Source of the DNA: Bacilli bacterium
GTDB lineage: Bacteria > Bacillota_I > Bacilli_A > RFN20 > CAG-826
Length of the DNA stretch: 26,149 bases
Direction of reading: 5' to 3'
Assembly (NCBI GenBank): GCA_024413875.1
Contig: JAKSVY010000020.1
Coordinates: 1-26,149, forward strand
Shown here: in pieces, positions 14,819 to 22,325 of the stretch
Layout: the number at the start of each line of letters is the position of its first letter
Position numbering within the stretch: position 1 is the stretch's first letter
Translations under genes and position numbers: made by a program
Notes under the pieces: generated by a model
The model's input: only the letters and a program-made list of their open reading frames with translations
Databases searched by the model: none
Told to the model about the DNA's origin: nothing

Positions 14819-16570
14819 TTAATGTTCGTGACTATGAACTTTATTGTCATCAACTCGAAATTGAAGATCGTAAAGTTCCTTATATTTTCCATTTTGATCA
14901 AGGAGAACTTGGTGAGTTCCCATTTCTTGGATTTTACCTTCTTCTACAACTGCGATGATATCAGCGTTTTTAATAGTTGATAAACGGTGGGCAACAATGA
15001 TGCATGTTCTTCCCTTTGCGAGTTCAGTTAATGCATTTTGAATTAATAATTCAGTTGCGTTATCAAGCGCTGAAGTAGCTTCATCAAGGATTAATAAAGG
15101 TGGATTCTTAAGGAAGATTCTGGCGATTGAGATTCTTTGCTTTTGTCCACCTGATAAGCGAACGCCTCTTTCACCAATTTGAGTATCCCATCCATCCGGT
15201 AAAGCTGAGATAAACTCCATAATGTTTGCTTTTGTAGCAGCTTCGATTAATTCTTCTTCAGTTGCGTTAGGATTTCCATACATAATGTTTTCTCTAATTG
15301 TGCCGCCAAAAAGGAAGACATCTTGTTGAACGATACCAATATTTCTTCTTAATGACTCAAGAGTGTATTCACTTGTGTCCACTCCATCAATAAGGATTTG
15401 TCCTTGCTCAATAAAGTAAAATCTTGGAATTAAGTGACATATTGTGGTTTTACCACCACCAGAAGGTCCTACTAACGCTAGTGTTTTACCCTTTTCTAGG
15501 CTAAATGAGACATTATTTAAGACTCCTTCGTTAGATTTATCGTAAGAGAATGAAACGTCTTTAAATTCGATGTTTCCTTCAATACTTAACATTTCTTTAG
15601 AACCATTCTTAATAGTCTCTTCTTCTTCGTCCATAACGTGGATAAATCTTTCAAATCCTGCTGAAGCAGATTCAAGTTGTTCCATGAATGCGATGAGTTG
15701 GTTAATTGGAGAGATAAATAATGATACTGAGATAACAAATACTGAGTACGCTGAGATATCAAATTGTTTAACTCCATAGTAAATAAAGAGTCCACCACAA
15801 ATAAGAACTACTACGTTAAAGAAGTCAGTAACAAATTGAGATACTGAGAAGAATCTTCCCATGTATCCAAATATTTGGGTACGGACATCTACGTATTCAT
15901 TATTGCAGTTTTCAAATTTAGCTTTTTCTAAGTTTTCGTTTGTGAATGCTTTAGTGACTCTAACACCTGTAACACTACTTTCCATTCTAGTGTTGATTTT
16001 AGCGGTGAGTCTTCTTGTTTCTCTCATTGATTTTCTAAATTGCTTACGGTAATGCCAAGTAATTAAGAAAAGTAATGGGACAACACCTACAAGGATTAAT
16101 CCTAAGATCCAGTTAATAAGCATTAAATAGACAAGCGCACCAACAATGGTGAAACCAGCAATAAGCATGTTTTCTGGTCCATGGTGAGCAAGCTCACTAA
16201 CCTCAAATAAATCATTAGTCATTGTTGAAAGGATAGTGCCGGTCTCATGGTTATCATAATATGAATATGGAAGTTTTTGGAGTTTATTAAATAAATCACT
16301 TCTCATCTCAGCTTGCATGTGAACACCCATCACGTGACCATAATATTGGATGAAGTAACGAAGTAACGCTCTCACAAGATAGACAGCAAGCAAAATACTT
16401 GAACCAATGATAATAAACTTGAGATTCTTTTCTGGGATCCAGGTGTTAAGCATTGTTCTTGTAATGATTGGATATCCCATGCCAATAATTGCCACTAAAA
16501 AAGACGCAAGCATATCTAATACAAATATCTTTTTGTGTGGTTTATAGTAAGCAACAAATCTTTTGAACAT
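14819..16570 (-). CDS. ABC exporter half-transporter, MdlB/MsbA-like multidrug or lipid type
   Basis: A 583-aa protein with an N-terminal six-helix exporter domain (to about residue 310) fused to an ATPase. Walker A GPSGGGKTT is near residue 367, the Q-loop is in VQQDVFLFGGT, signature LSGGQKQR lies near 477, and Walker B LLILDEATSAL, D-loop and switch histidine VAHRLSTI follow. The length is normal for half-size exporters that act as homo- or heterodimers. No second half is next to it. The tail is His-rich (HSHEH). There is no Shine-Dalgarno upstream, and the predicted -10 box ends seven bases before the ATG, so the mRNA may be leaderless. Substrate unknown. Confidence 0.9.
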   Translation of the reverse strand: MFKRFVAYYKPHKKIFVLDMLASFLVAIIGMGYPIITRTMLNTWIPEKNLKFIIIGSSILLAVYLVRALLRYFIQYYGHVMGVHMQAEMRSDLFNKLQKLPYSYYDNHETGTILSTMTNDLFEVSELAHHGPENMLIAGFTIVGALVYLMLINWILGLILVGVVPLLFLITWHYRKQFRKSMRETRRLTAKINTRMESSVTGVRVTKAFTNENLEKAKFENCNNEYVDVRTQIFGYMGRFFSVSQFVTDFFNVVVLICGGLFIYYGVKQFDISAYSVFVISVSLFISPINQLIAFMEQLESASAGFERFIHVMDEEEETIKNGSKEMLSIEGNIEFKDVSFSYDKSNEGVLNNVSFSLEKGKTLALVGPSGGGKTTICHLIPRFYFIEQGQILIDGVDTSEYTLESLRRNIGIVQQDVFLFGGTIRENIMYGNPNATEEELIEAATKANIMEFISALPDGWDTQIGERGVRLSGGQKQRISIARIFLKNPPLLILDEATSALDNATELLIQNALTELAKGRTCIIVAHRLSTIKNADIIAVVEEGKIQEMGTHQVLLDQNGKYKELYDLQFRVDDNKVHSHEH

Positions 16571-16577
16571 AAACTAT

Positions 16578-16605
16578 ATTTTAGAGATTGTTTTTATTTA
16601 GTAAA
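16578..16605 (-). promoter_or_regulatory. Putative promoter of the ABC exporter gene
   Basis: Minus-strand -35 TTTACT (16600-16605) and -10 TAAAAT (16578-16583), 16-bp spacing. Only seven bases separate the -10 box from the ATG at 16570. Confidence 0.45.
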
Positions 16606-16634
16606 TAAGAAAAGTGGATATTTCACCACTTTCC
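16603..16634 (-). terminator. Intrinsic terminator of the MBL-DUF1284 operon
   Basis: Minus-strand stem AAAGTGG / CCACTTT with an eight-base loop, followed by a T-rich run. It starts next to the DUF1284 stop at 16636. Confidence 0.7.
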
Positions 16635-16635
16635 A

Positions 16636-17001
16636 TTATTTTTTATGACAAATGTCACTCCATTGACAGTTTGGACAAATGCTTTCGAATTTTTCATCAT
16701 CTTTAACAATTGCAGAAACTTTGTCATCAAGTTCTTTAACGTTATAGGTTTCCCCTACTTTGATATCTAATGCTTCCATCGCATTTTTATCAAATTTATT
16801 AACCTTTCGTGATGTGATACATTTTCCTAATACCAAGTTTGGACAAGCTTTACAGACATCGTCTTTATGATTAACTAAGACAAAGTCTTCTTTATTTAAA
16901 GCTTCGATGATTCTCGCCATGTTTAAACAAAAGGCTTCACTATAGCCTTTTCCAATATATTTCTTAATACAAAATAAATGATGTGGTCTAAGTTCTAACA
17001 T
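16636..17001 (-). CDS. DUF1284 family protein, probable metal- or Fe-S-binding
   Basis: A 121-aa cytoplasmic protein starting with LRPHHLFCI, the signature of the DUF1284 family. Cysteines are grouped as Cys50-x2-Cys53-x7-Cys61 and Cys109-x2-Cys112-x5-Cys118, with Cys11 beside the His pair. This suggests binding of an iron-sulfur cluster or zinc. No enzymatic role is established. It starts two bases beyond the stop of the MBL-fold hydrolase and is almost certainly co-transcribed with it. Confidence 0.85.
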   Translation of the reverse strand: MLELRPHHLFCIKKYIGKGYSEAFCLNMARIIEALNKEDFVLVNHKDDVCKACPNLVLGKCITSRKVNKFDKNAMEALDIKVGETYNVKELDDKVSAIVKDDEKFESICPNCQWSDICHKK

Positions 17002-17003
17002 AA

Positions 17004-17606
17004 TTATTTAAAGAAGGCATTGTCTGACATTTTGATAAATGGACTGCCTGGCTCCCTTTTTGAATATATTCTTTCTAAGAATGCGATGATAACAGCTTTC
17101 TTTAAAAGCCTTTCTGATTTATGAGACATAATGAAATATTGAGTATCAAGATTTCTTAATGTATCAATTAAGTCTTTTAATTTAGTTACATTGTACATAT
17201 CTTTCATCATATATACTGCATCACCTAGCAAAGTTATTTCATTATTTATGGTTAGTATGCATGAGCCTTGTGAATGAGGTGATGGAATTTCTTTAAATGT
17301 AAATTCGATTCCATCTTCTACTTCTAATTCATTCACAACTATTCCATCTATTTTTCTTGATGTGTGTTTACTTATGTAAAGTTTCTCACATTTAATATCT
17401 TTAAGGCCTTTGATATGGTCAGGATGGAAATGTGATGCGAAGGCATATTTAATGTTAAGAGCGTTAATTTCTTCAACTGCTTTAGGATTATTTCCACAGT
17501 CGAAAAGGTAATAATGACTCTTACCTTTGATTATTAAAGAATCTGCGGCTAGTTCTGGTTCAGTAACTTCCCTTATAACATATAGATAATCATTGATTTT
17601 TTCCAT
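17004..17606 (-). CDS. Metallo-beta-lactamase-fold hydrolase
   Basis: A 200-aa MBL-fold protein. FDCGNN (35-40) leads to the dimetal motif SHFHPDH (His59, His61, Asp63, His64). PHSQGSCIL with a third metal-ligand His and LGDAVYM with the bridging Asp follow. It has no signal peptide and is short, like glyoxalase II-like or small-molecule thioester/phosphoester hydrolases of this superfamily; the substrate is unknown. It is the first gene of an operon with the DUF1284 protein. There is no Shine-Dalgarno, and the TATAAT box lies nine bases upstream of the ATG, so the leader would be only about 2-3 nt. Confidence 0.85.
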   Translation of the reverse strand: MEKINDYLYVIREVTEPELAADSLIIKGKSHYYLFDCGNNPKAVEEINALNIKYAFASHFHPDHIKGLKDIKCEKLYISKHTSRKIDGIVVNELEVEDGIEFTFKEIPSPHSQGSCILTINNEITLLGDAVYMMKDMYNVTKLKDLIDTLRNLDTQYFIMSHKSERLLKKAVIIAFLERIYSKREPGSPFIKMSDNAFFK

Positions 17607-17615
17607 AATGTCTAT

Positions 17616-17644
17616 ATTATATCACCCACTTATTTTGAATAAGT
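17616..17644 (-). promoter_or_regulatory. Putative promoter and palindromic operator for the MBL-fold gene
   Basis: A minus-strand -10 box TATAAT lies at 17616-17621. Just upstream, ACTTATT TTG AATAAGT (17628-17644) is a perfect 7-bp inverted repeat with a 3-base centre, placed where it would overlap the spacer and -35 region. It may be a repressor site serving this gene and possibly the divergent glycosyltransferase gene. Confidence 0.4.
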
Positions 17645-17729
17645 TCACTTTTTACCAACATTATTGAAATCCAATGTGTTAATAAGGTGTAAGGCATTAG
17701 CCTTTAATTCATCTTGGAGACATCATCTT

Positions 17730-19064
17730 ATGTTTATAGATATCATCTTTACAGCTATCTCAGCTGATTCTTTACAAAAACTAAATCTATTTATTCAAAT
17801 CATTACCATTATGAACCTCGTTATTGGATGGGGTCTTAATGTTATATATTTCTATCAACATTTCTATGCGTTAGTGTCTATTTTTACTAAACCTAAAAAA
17901 TACCCTAAGGCAAAGACATTACATAAATACGCATATTTAATATGCGCTCACGGCGAAGATAAAGTAGTCGGTAATTTAGTTAGATCAATCCTTGAACAAG
18001 ACTATCCTAAAGAGTTAATGCATGTTTTTGTCGTTGCCGATAACTGTACTGATAACACGGCTAATGTTGCAAGAGAAGCTGGTGCAACAGTATTTGAAAG
18101 AACTTCTGATCAAAAAGGTAAATCTTGGGCGCTTGATTATGCTTTTAAGAAATTAGTAAAAGAATATGAAAGTGAAGGATTTGAAGCATTGTTCTTATTC
18201 GATGCTGATAACTTAGTTTCCAAAGAATACACAATGAAGATGAATGATTTATATGATTCAGGTGTTAAGGTTGGAACAGGTTTTAGGGATTCAAAAAACT
18301 TTGGTTCAGGTATTATTGCTGGATGTGCATCTATGATGTTTTATCGTGAATGCTTAATTATGCACCACTCAAGAAGTTTACTGAATGTTGGAACATATGC
18401 ATCCGGAACCGGTTTCTATATTTCTTATGATATGGTTAAAGATATGAATGGATGGAATTTCCATACATTAGATGAAGATATCGAATTTTCTTTAGATTGT
18501 GCGTATCGCGGAATAAAGATTAAATATTGTGAAGATGCGGTATTCTATGATGAACAGCCAACAAGTGTGGACGCTTCACGTAAGCAACGAATGCGTTGGG
18601 CAAGAGGCAACCATGAAGTGTTCTGGAAATACTTTATCTGCAAAAAGGATAAACCTAAAGGTAAATTAAAATTCCAAACTCTTTATGAAATGGTTATTCA
18701 CACTACTCCAATCCCTGTTTTATCAATCCTTTGGTTTATTGTGTATATCTTATTTAATTTAATATGGTTCTTAGTAACTGACGCTCCTATAAGCGATTTC
18801 TTTGATTTTGCCGCTGTTCCAACATTGTGGTTCTTAGGCATGGTCTTTGGAGTTGTTTTAATTCATTCAATTATTGTTTTATGTAAGTACGGAAGAAAGA
18901 TTAAAGCACCTTGGTATAAGAAGATCATCTCTGGCTTCCTCTTCCCATTCTATGCAGCGATATTTGCGTTTTGGTCATTTGTCACTTTATTTAAGAAAGT
19001 ATCCTGGGCAAAAGTTGAGCACAACACCTCTACTTCAATTGAGGAACTTGAAGATAAAAAATAA
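17730..19064 (+). CDS. Membrane-bound family 2 glycosyltransferase
   Basis: A 444-aa inverting GT2 enzyme. The ATG at 17730 is preferred over a TTG at 17664 because GGAG lies ten bases upstream and the protein then begins directly with its first membrane region (about 21-52). The catalytic domain has YLICAHGEDK, VVADNCTDNT (101-110), DAD at 158-160 for metal/UDP-sugar binding, TLDEDIEF with the catalytic acidic residue, and the RMRWARG motif (QxxRW type). Three hydrophobic segments follow in the C-terminal third. The layout matches processive synthases such as PgaC-like or beta-glucan synthases and some lipid glycosyltransferases. Sugar and acceptor cannot be deduced. It stands alone, facing away from the MBL gene. 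Confidence 0.85.
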   Translation: MFIDIIFTAISADSLQKLNLFIQIITIMNLVIGWGLNVIYFYQHFYALVSIFTKPKKYPKAKTLHKYAYLICAHGEDKVVGNLVRSILEQDYPKELMHVFVVADNCTDNTANVAREAGATVFERTSDQKGKSWALDYAFKKLVKEYESEGFEALFLFDADNLVSKEYTMKMNDLYDSGVKVGTGFRDSKNFGSGIIAGCASMMFYRECLIMHHSRSLLNVGTYASGTGFYISYDMVKDMNGWNFHTLDEDIEFSLDCAYRGIKIKYCEDAVFYDEQPTSVDASRKQRMRWARGNHEVFWKYFICKKDKPKGKLKFQTLYEMVIHTTPIPVLSILWFIVYILFNLIWFLVTDAPISDFFDFAAVPTLWFLGMVFGVVLIHSIIVLCKYGRKIKAPWYKKIISGFLFPFYAAIFAFWSFVTLFKKVSWAKVEHNTSTSIEELEDKK

Positions 19065-19226
19065 GCCTTTTCCATAAATATTTTTTCCCACTATATTTAT
19101 AGAATTTATAGCTTATTTTGGTCGAAAATTTGTATTGTGATTTTTTTATCAAAATATTTTTAAAAAGATATATGAAATATATAAAATTATTGCGAAATTT
19201 TTTTATGCGAGTATTTTAAAAAGTGC
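19065..19226. other. AT-rich spacer upstream of the purine operon promoter
   Basis: No gene is seen. The 7-bp complementary pair ATAAATA / TATTTAT at about 19074-19102 lacks a T tract and is at best a weak terminator of the glycosyltransferase gene. The rest is A/T runs, possibly an upstream promoter element. Confidence 0.4.
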
Positions 19227-19257
19227 TTGAATTTATCCCCCTCTCCTGCTCTATAAT
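19227..19257 (+). promoter_or_regulatory. Putative promoter of the purine operon
   Basis: TTGAAT (19227-19232) and TATAAT (19252-19257) are 19 bp apart, longer than ideal. Transcription would begin near 19264, 19 bases before the riboswitch. The spacer holds an unusually C-rich run. Confidence 0.5.
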
Positions 19258-19282
19258 AATTGCGTCAATTGAATAGATTGAC

Positions 19283-19343
19283 TTCGTATAATTCCCTAAT
19301 TGGTGGGACGTCTCTACCCTAGGCCGTAACCTAGGACTACGAA
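19283..19343 (+). promoter_or_regulatory. Purine riboswitch aptamer, guanine class
   Basis: The sequence matches the purine riboswitch fold. P1 is TTCGTA (19283-19288) with TACGAA (19338-19343), and J1/2 is TAAT-type. P2 is TCCC/GGGA enclosing a loop with the conserved GG. J2/3 ends in CTACC. P3 is CCTAGG on both sides of loop CCGTAA, and J3/1 reads GACTA. The cytosine in GACTA corresponds to C74 of the B. subtilis xpt aptamer, which pairs with guanine or hypoxanthine; adenine switches have U there. J2/3 keeps the uridine (U51) that differs in 2'-deoxyguanosine switches. Downstream genes for purine uptake and xpt support the call. Confidence 0.92.
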
Positions 19344-19413
19344 TTAGATCTTTAATTCCTTAAATAGCATCATTATTGGTGCTTTTATGGTTTTTAAGGT
19401 TTTAATTCTTCTA

Positions 19414-19450
19414 GTAGAGGCTCTAACAAAATTGGAGCTTTTTATTTTTT
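19414..19450 (+). terminator. Riboswitch-controlled intrinsic terminator
   Basis: Stem GCTCTAA (19420-19426) / TTGGAGC (19432-19438), loop CAAAA, one wobble pair, then TTTTTATTTTTT. It lies between the aptamer and the ribosome binding site ACAGGAGG (19451-19458). P1's 3' strand and J3/1 (19337-19346) can instead pair with 19403-19408 and 19414-19417, reaching the base of the terminator, so ligand binding should favour termination. This pairing is read by eye. Confidence 0.75.
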
Positions 19451-19469
19451 ACAGGAGGATTTTAAAAAA

Positions 19470-20672
19470 ATGAAAAAAGGAACACGAATCGGAGCACTCT
19501 TAGTTTTATCAACAGGAGTTCTCGCACTCTCAGCTTGTGGAAACAAAGGCGGTAACAACGATAAACCAGCAAAGGATTTAAAGGTTGGTTTAATCACATT
19601 ACACTCACACGATGAATCTACTTATGATAAGAACTTCTATGATTCAATGATGGCTGCACAAAAGAAGTTAGGCTTTGACTTAGTTGTTAGATTAGCTGAT
19701 GAAGATGAAAGCTGCTACAACACAGCAAAAGCTCTCGCTGATGATGGTTGCGATATCATCATGGCTGACTCATTCGGTCACGAAGACTACATGATCCAAG
19801 CTGCAAGAGAATATCCAGATGTTCAATTCTGCCACGCTACAGGTACTCAAGCTGCTGGTGTTAAGCTCGCTAACTTCCACGATGCATTCGCTGCTATCTA
19901 TGAAGGTCGTTATTTAGCTGGTGTTGTCGCAGGACAAAAGATGGCTGAAGATATCGCTGCAGGTAAGTACACAGCAGAACAAGCTAAGATTGGTTATGTC
20001 GGTGCTCACCCATACGCTGAAGTTGTTTCTGGTTATACATCATTCTTCTTAGGTGCACGTTCAGTTGTCCCAACAGTTACAATGGACGTCACATATACAA
20101 ACTCTTGGTATGATTACTCTGCAGAAGAAGCTGCTGCTACTTCATTAATCAATAGCGGTGCTAAGTTAATTTCTCAACACGCTGACTCATATGGTGCTCC
20201 AAAGGCATGTGAAACAAAGGGTGTTCCAAACGTTGCATACAATGGTGCTACTGATGATGAAGCCCCAAACACATACTTAGTTTCTTCTAAGATTGACTGG
20301 GCTCCATACTTCGAACACATCGTTAACTGTGTCCTCGAAGATAAGGCAATTGAAACTGACTTTGTTGGTACACTCGCAGATGGTTCTGTTAAGTTAACAA
20401 AGTTTGGTAAAAACGTTTCTGCAGAAGCTAAATCAAAAGTCGCTGCTGCTGAAGCTGCATTAAAGGCTGGTACACTCCACGTCTTTGATTGCTCTAAGTT
20501 CACTGTCGGTGGTGCTGCTCCAACTGAAGAAAACGTTAAACCAGGACCATTCACATATACAGATTATCCAGCAGGAACAGAATTCCTCAAGGATGGTTAC
20601 TACCACGAATCTGAATACCGTTCAGCTCCATCATTCGATGTTAGAATTGACGGCATCACAGAACTTGCTTAA
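19470..20672 (+). CDS. BMP-family purine nucleoside-binding lipoprotein (BmpA/PnrA-like)
   Basis: Predicted extracellular receptor of a nucleoside ABC importer. The 400-aa protein starts after ACAGGAGG and has a signal peptide with lipobox L-S-A-C (Cys23) and a short Gly/Asn-rich linker. The BMP domain then opens with KVGLITLHSHDESTYDKNFYDS, split around residues 36-57. Family-typical features are the GCDIIMADSFGHEDYM segment, YEGRYLAGVVAGQKM, IGYVGAHPYAEVVSGYTSFFLGA and INSGAKLISQHADS. It is rich in GCT, AAG and CTC codons, unlike the more AT-biased neighbours, suggesting high expression. It is the first gene under the guanine riboswitch. The exact ligand, nucleoside or base, is not readable from the sequence. 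Confidence 0.92.
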   Translation: MKKGTRIGALLVLSTGVLALSACGNKGGNNDKPAKDLKVGLITLHSHDESTYDKNFYDSMMAAQKKLGFDLVVRLADEDESCYNTAKALADDGCDIIMADSFGHEDYMIQAAREYPDVQFCHATGTQAAGVKLANFHDAFAAIYEGRYLAGVVAGQKMAEDIAAGKYTAEQAKIGYVGAHPYAEVVSGYTSFFLGARSVVPTVTMDVTYTNSWYDYSAEEAAATSLINSGAKLISQHADSYGAPKACETKGVPNVAYNGATDDEAPNTYLVSSKIDWAPYFEHIVNCVLEDKAIETDFVGTLADGSVKLTKFGKNVSAEAKSKVAAAEAALKAGTLHVFDCSKFTVGGAAPTEENVKPGPFTYTDYPAGTEFLKDGYYHESEYRSAPSFDVRIDGITELA

Positions 20673-20694
20673 TTTTAATTGATTAAAACACTTT

Positions 20695-20723
20695 TTAGCG
20701 GGGCTCTTAATGGGCCTCGCTAA
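20695..20723 (+). promoter_or_regulatory. Intercistronic hairpin between the BMP lipoprotein and ATPase genes
   Basis: A 10-bp stem (TTAGCGGGGC / GCCTCGCTAA, one wobble, nine-base loop) with no T tract after it. It lies 22 bases after the stop and 24 before the next ATG. It is better explained as an RNA-stability or processing element protecting the receptor mRNA than as a full terminator. Confidence 0.6.
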
Positions 20724-20746
20724 TTGACTTTATAAAGGAGTCCCCC

Positions 20747-22324
20747 ATGAGTGAAAATAATATTGCACTTGAACTAAGAAATGTTACTAAAAGATTCGGA
20801 ACTATTGTTGCTAACAACAATGTATCTATGAATGTTATGCAAGGAGAAATTCTTGCTATTTTAGGAGAAAACGGTTCAGGAAAGACTAGTTTAATGAATG
20901 TTATCGCTGGCATTTATTATCCAGAAGAAGGCGAAATATTCGTTAAAGGTGAGTCTGTACAAATCCATTCACCAAAAGAAGCTTATCAATACCACATTGG
21001 TATGATCCATCAACACTACAAACTTGTTGATGTTTTTACTGCTACTGAAAACGTTGTTCTTGGTCTTTCAGCTAGTGAATACCAAGAAATCATGGGTTCA
21101 GCTTCTAAGAAGTTAAATCTTCAAGAAGCTGCTAATAAAATTAAAGAAATTGCTGATTCATTTGGTTTCCAATTTGAACCTAATAAAAAAGTTTATTCAA
21201 TGTCTGTTTCTGAAAAGCAAACTCTTGAAATTCTCAAGGTTTTATTTAGAGGTGCAGAACTTTTAATTCTTGATGAACCAACTGCGGTTTTAACTCCTCA
21301 AGAAACAAGACAATTATTCAAAGTTCTTAAGAATATGCGTAAGGCTGGTAAGTCAATTATCATCATTACACATAAACTTAACGAAGTTATGGAAATTTCT
21401 GATAGAGTCACTGTCTTAAGAAAGGGTCAATATATTGACACTGTCTTAACTAAAGACACTAATGAGAATGCTCTTACAGAAATGATGGTTGGTAAAAAGA
21501 TTGACTTAAATATTGACCGCACTACTCCAAAAAATCCAAAACCACGTTTACTTGTTAATGGTTTAACTATTAATGATGGCGAAAAGAAGATTCTTGATAA
21601 CATCACTCTTGAAGCAAAGTCAGGAGAAATCCTTGGTATTGCTGGTATTGCTGGTAGCGGACAACGTGAACTTCTTGAAGCTATCGCAGGTTTACAAAAA
21701 TATAACGCTGGCGAAATCTCTTATGTTGATTTCAATTCTAGCACTCCAGTTAATTTGAAAGAACTTAGCCCTGCTAACATTCGTGAATTAGGTATTAGAT
21801 TATCATTTGTTCCTGAAGATAGACTTGGTATGGGTCTTGTTGGAACATTTGACCTTGTTGATAACGTCATGCTTAGATCTTATACAAAGAACACTAACCA
21901 CCACTACATCACTACTGATAGAAAAACTCCTAGTGATTTAACTAATAAGATTGTTAGTGAACTCGAAGTTGTTACACCTAACGTTCATACAGAAATCAGA
22001 AAACTTTCTGGTGGTAACGTTCAAAAGGTCTTAGTTGGTCGTGAAATCGCTTCATCACCAACCGTCTTAATGGCTGCTTATCCTGTAAGAGGACTTGATA
22101 TTAACTCTTCTTATTTAATTTATAATTTATTAAATGCTCAAAAGGAAAATGGCGCTGCTGTTGTCTTCGTTGGTGAAGACTTAGACGTTCTTATCGCTTT
22201 ATGCGATAGAATCGCTGTCTTATGTGGCGGACGCCTTACTGGTGTTGTTGATGCAAGACACGTTACCAAAGACCAAATTGGTACCCTTATGACTCAATCT
22301 GAATCTTTAAAGGAGGAAAACTAA
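20747..22324 (+). CDS. Nucleoside ABC transporter ATPase, double-domain (NupO/RbsA-like)
   Basis: A 525-aa protein with two fused ATPase domains, as in NupO, YufO and RbsA importers. Domain 1 has Walker A GENGSGKTS (40-48), a degenerate signature SVSEKQTLEILK and Walker B LLILDEPTAVLTPQE. Domain 2 lacks a real P-loop (GIAGIAGSGQREL, no Lys), which is normal for this family, but has signature LSGGNVQKV and an altered Walker B, VLMAAYPVRGLD. It follows the receptor gene after 74 bp, with GGAG upstream. It should energise the two permeases that follow. Confidence 0.92.
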   Translation: MSENNIALELRNVTKRFGTIVANNNVSMNVMQGEILAILGENGSGKTSLMNVIAGIYYPEEGEIFVKGESVQIHSPKEAYQYHIGMIHQHYKLVDVFTATENVVLGLSASEYQEIMGSASKKLNLQEAANKIKEIADSFGFQFEPNKKVYSMSVSEKQTLEILKVLFRGAELLILDEPTAVLTPQETRQLFKVLKNMRKAGKSIIIITHKLNEVMEISDRVTVLRKGQYIDTVLTKDTNENALTEMMVGKKIDLNIDRTTPKNPKPRLLVNGLTINDGEKKILDNITLEAKSGEILGIAGIAGSGQRELLEAIAGLQKYNAGEISYVDFNSSTPVNLKELSPANIRELGIRLSFVPEDRLGMGLVGTFDLVDNVMLRSYTKNTNHHYITTDRKTPSDLTNKIVSELEVVTPNVHTEIRKLSGGNVQKVLVGREIASSPTVLMAAYPVRGLDINSSYLIYNLLNAQKENGAAVVFVGEDLDVLIALCDRIAVLCGGRLTGVVDARHVTKDQIGTLMTQSESLKEEN

Positions 22325-22325
22325 T

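Noticed and set aside
17690..17708. Small hairpin AAGGC-ATTA-GCCTT before the glycosyltransferase, considered as a preQ1-like or other riboswitch
   Set aside because: Only a five-base stem, with no conserved riboswitch loop or pseudoknot sequence visible.
19283..19343. 2'-deoxyguanosine or adenine riboswitch
   Set aside because: The J3/1 GACTA has the guanine-specifying C, and J2/3 keeps the CTACC core with U at the position altered in deoxyguanosine switches.
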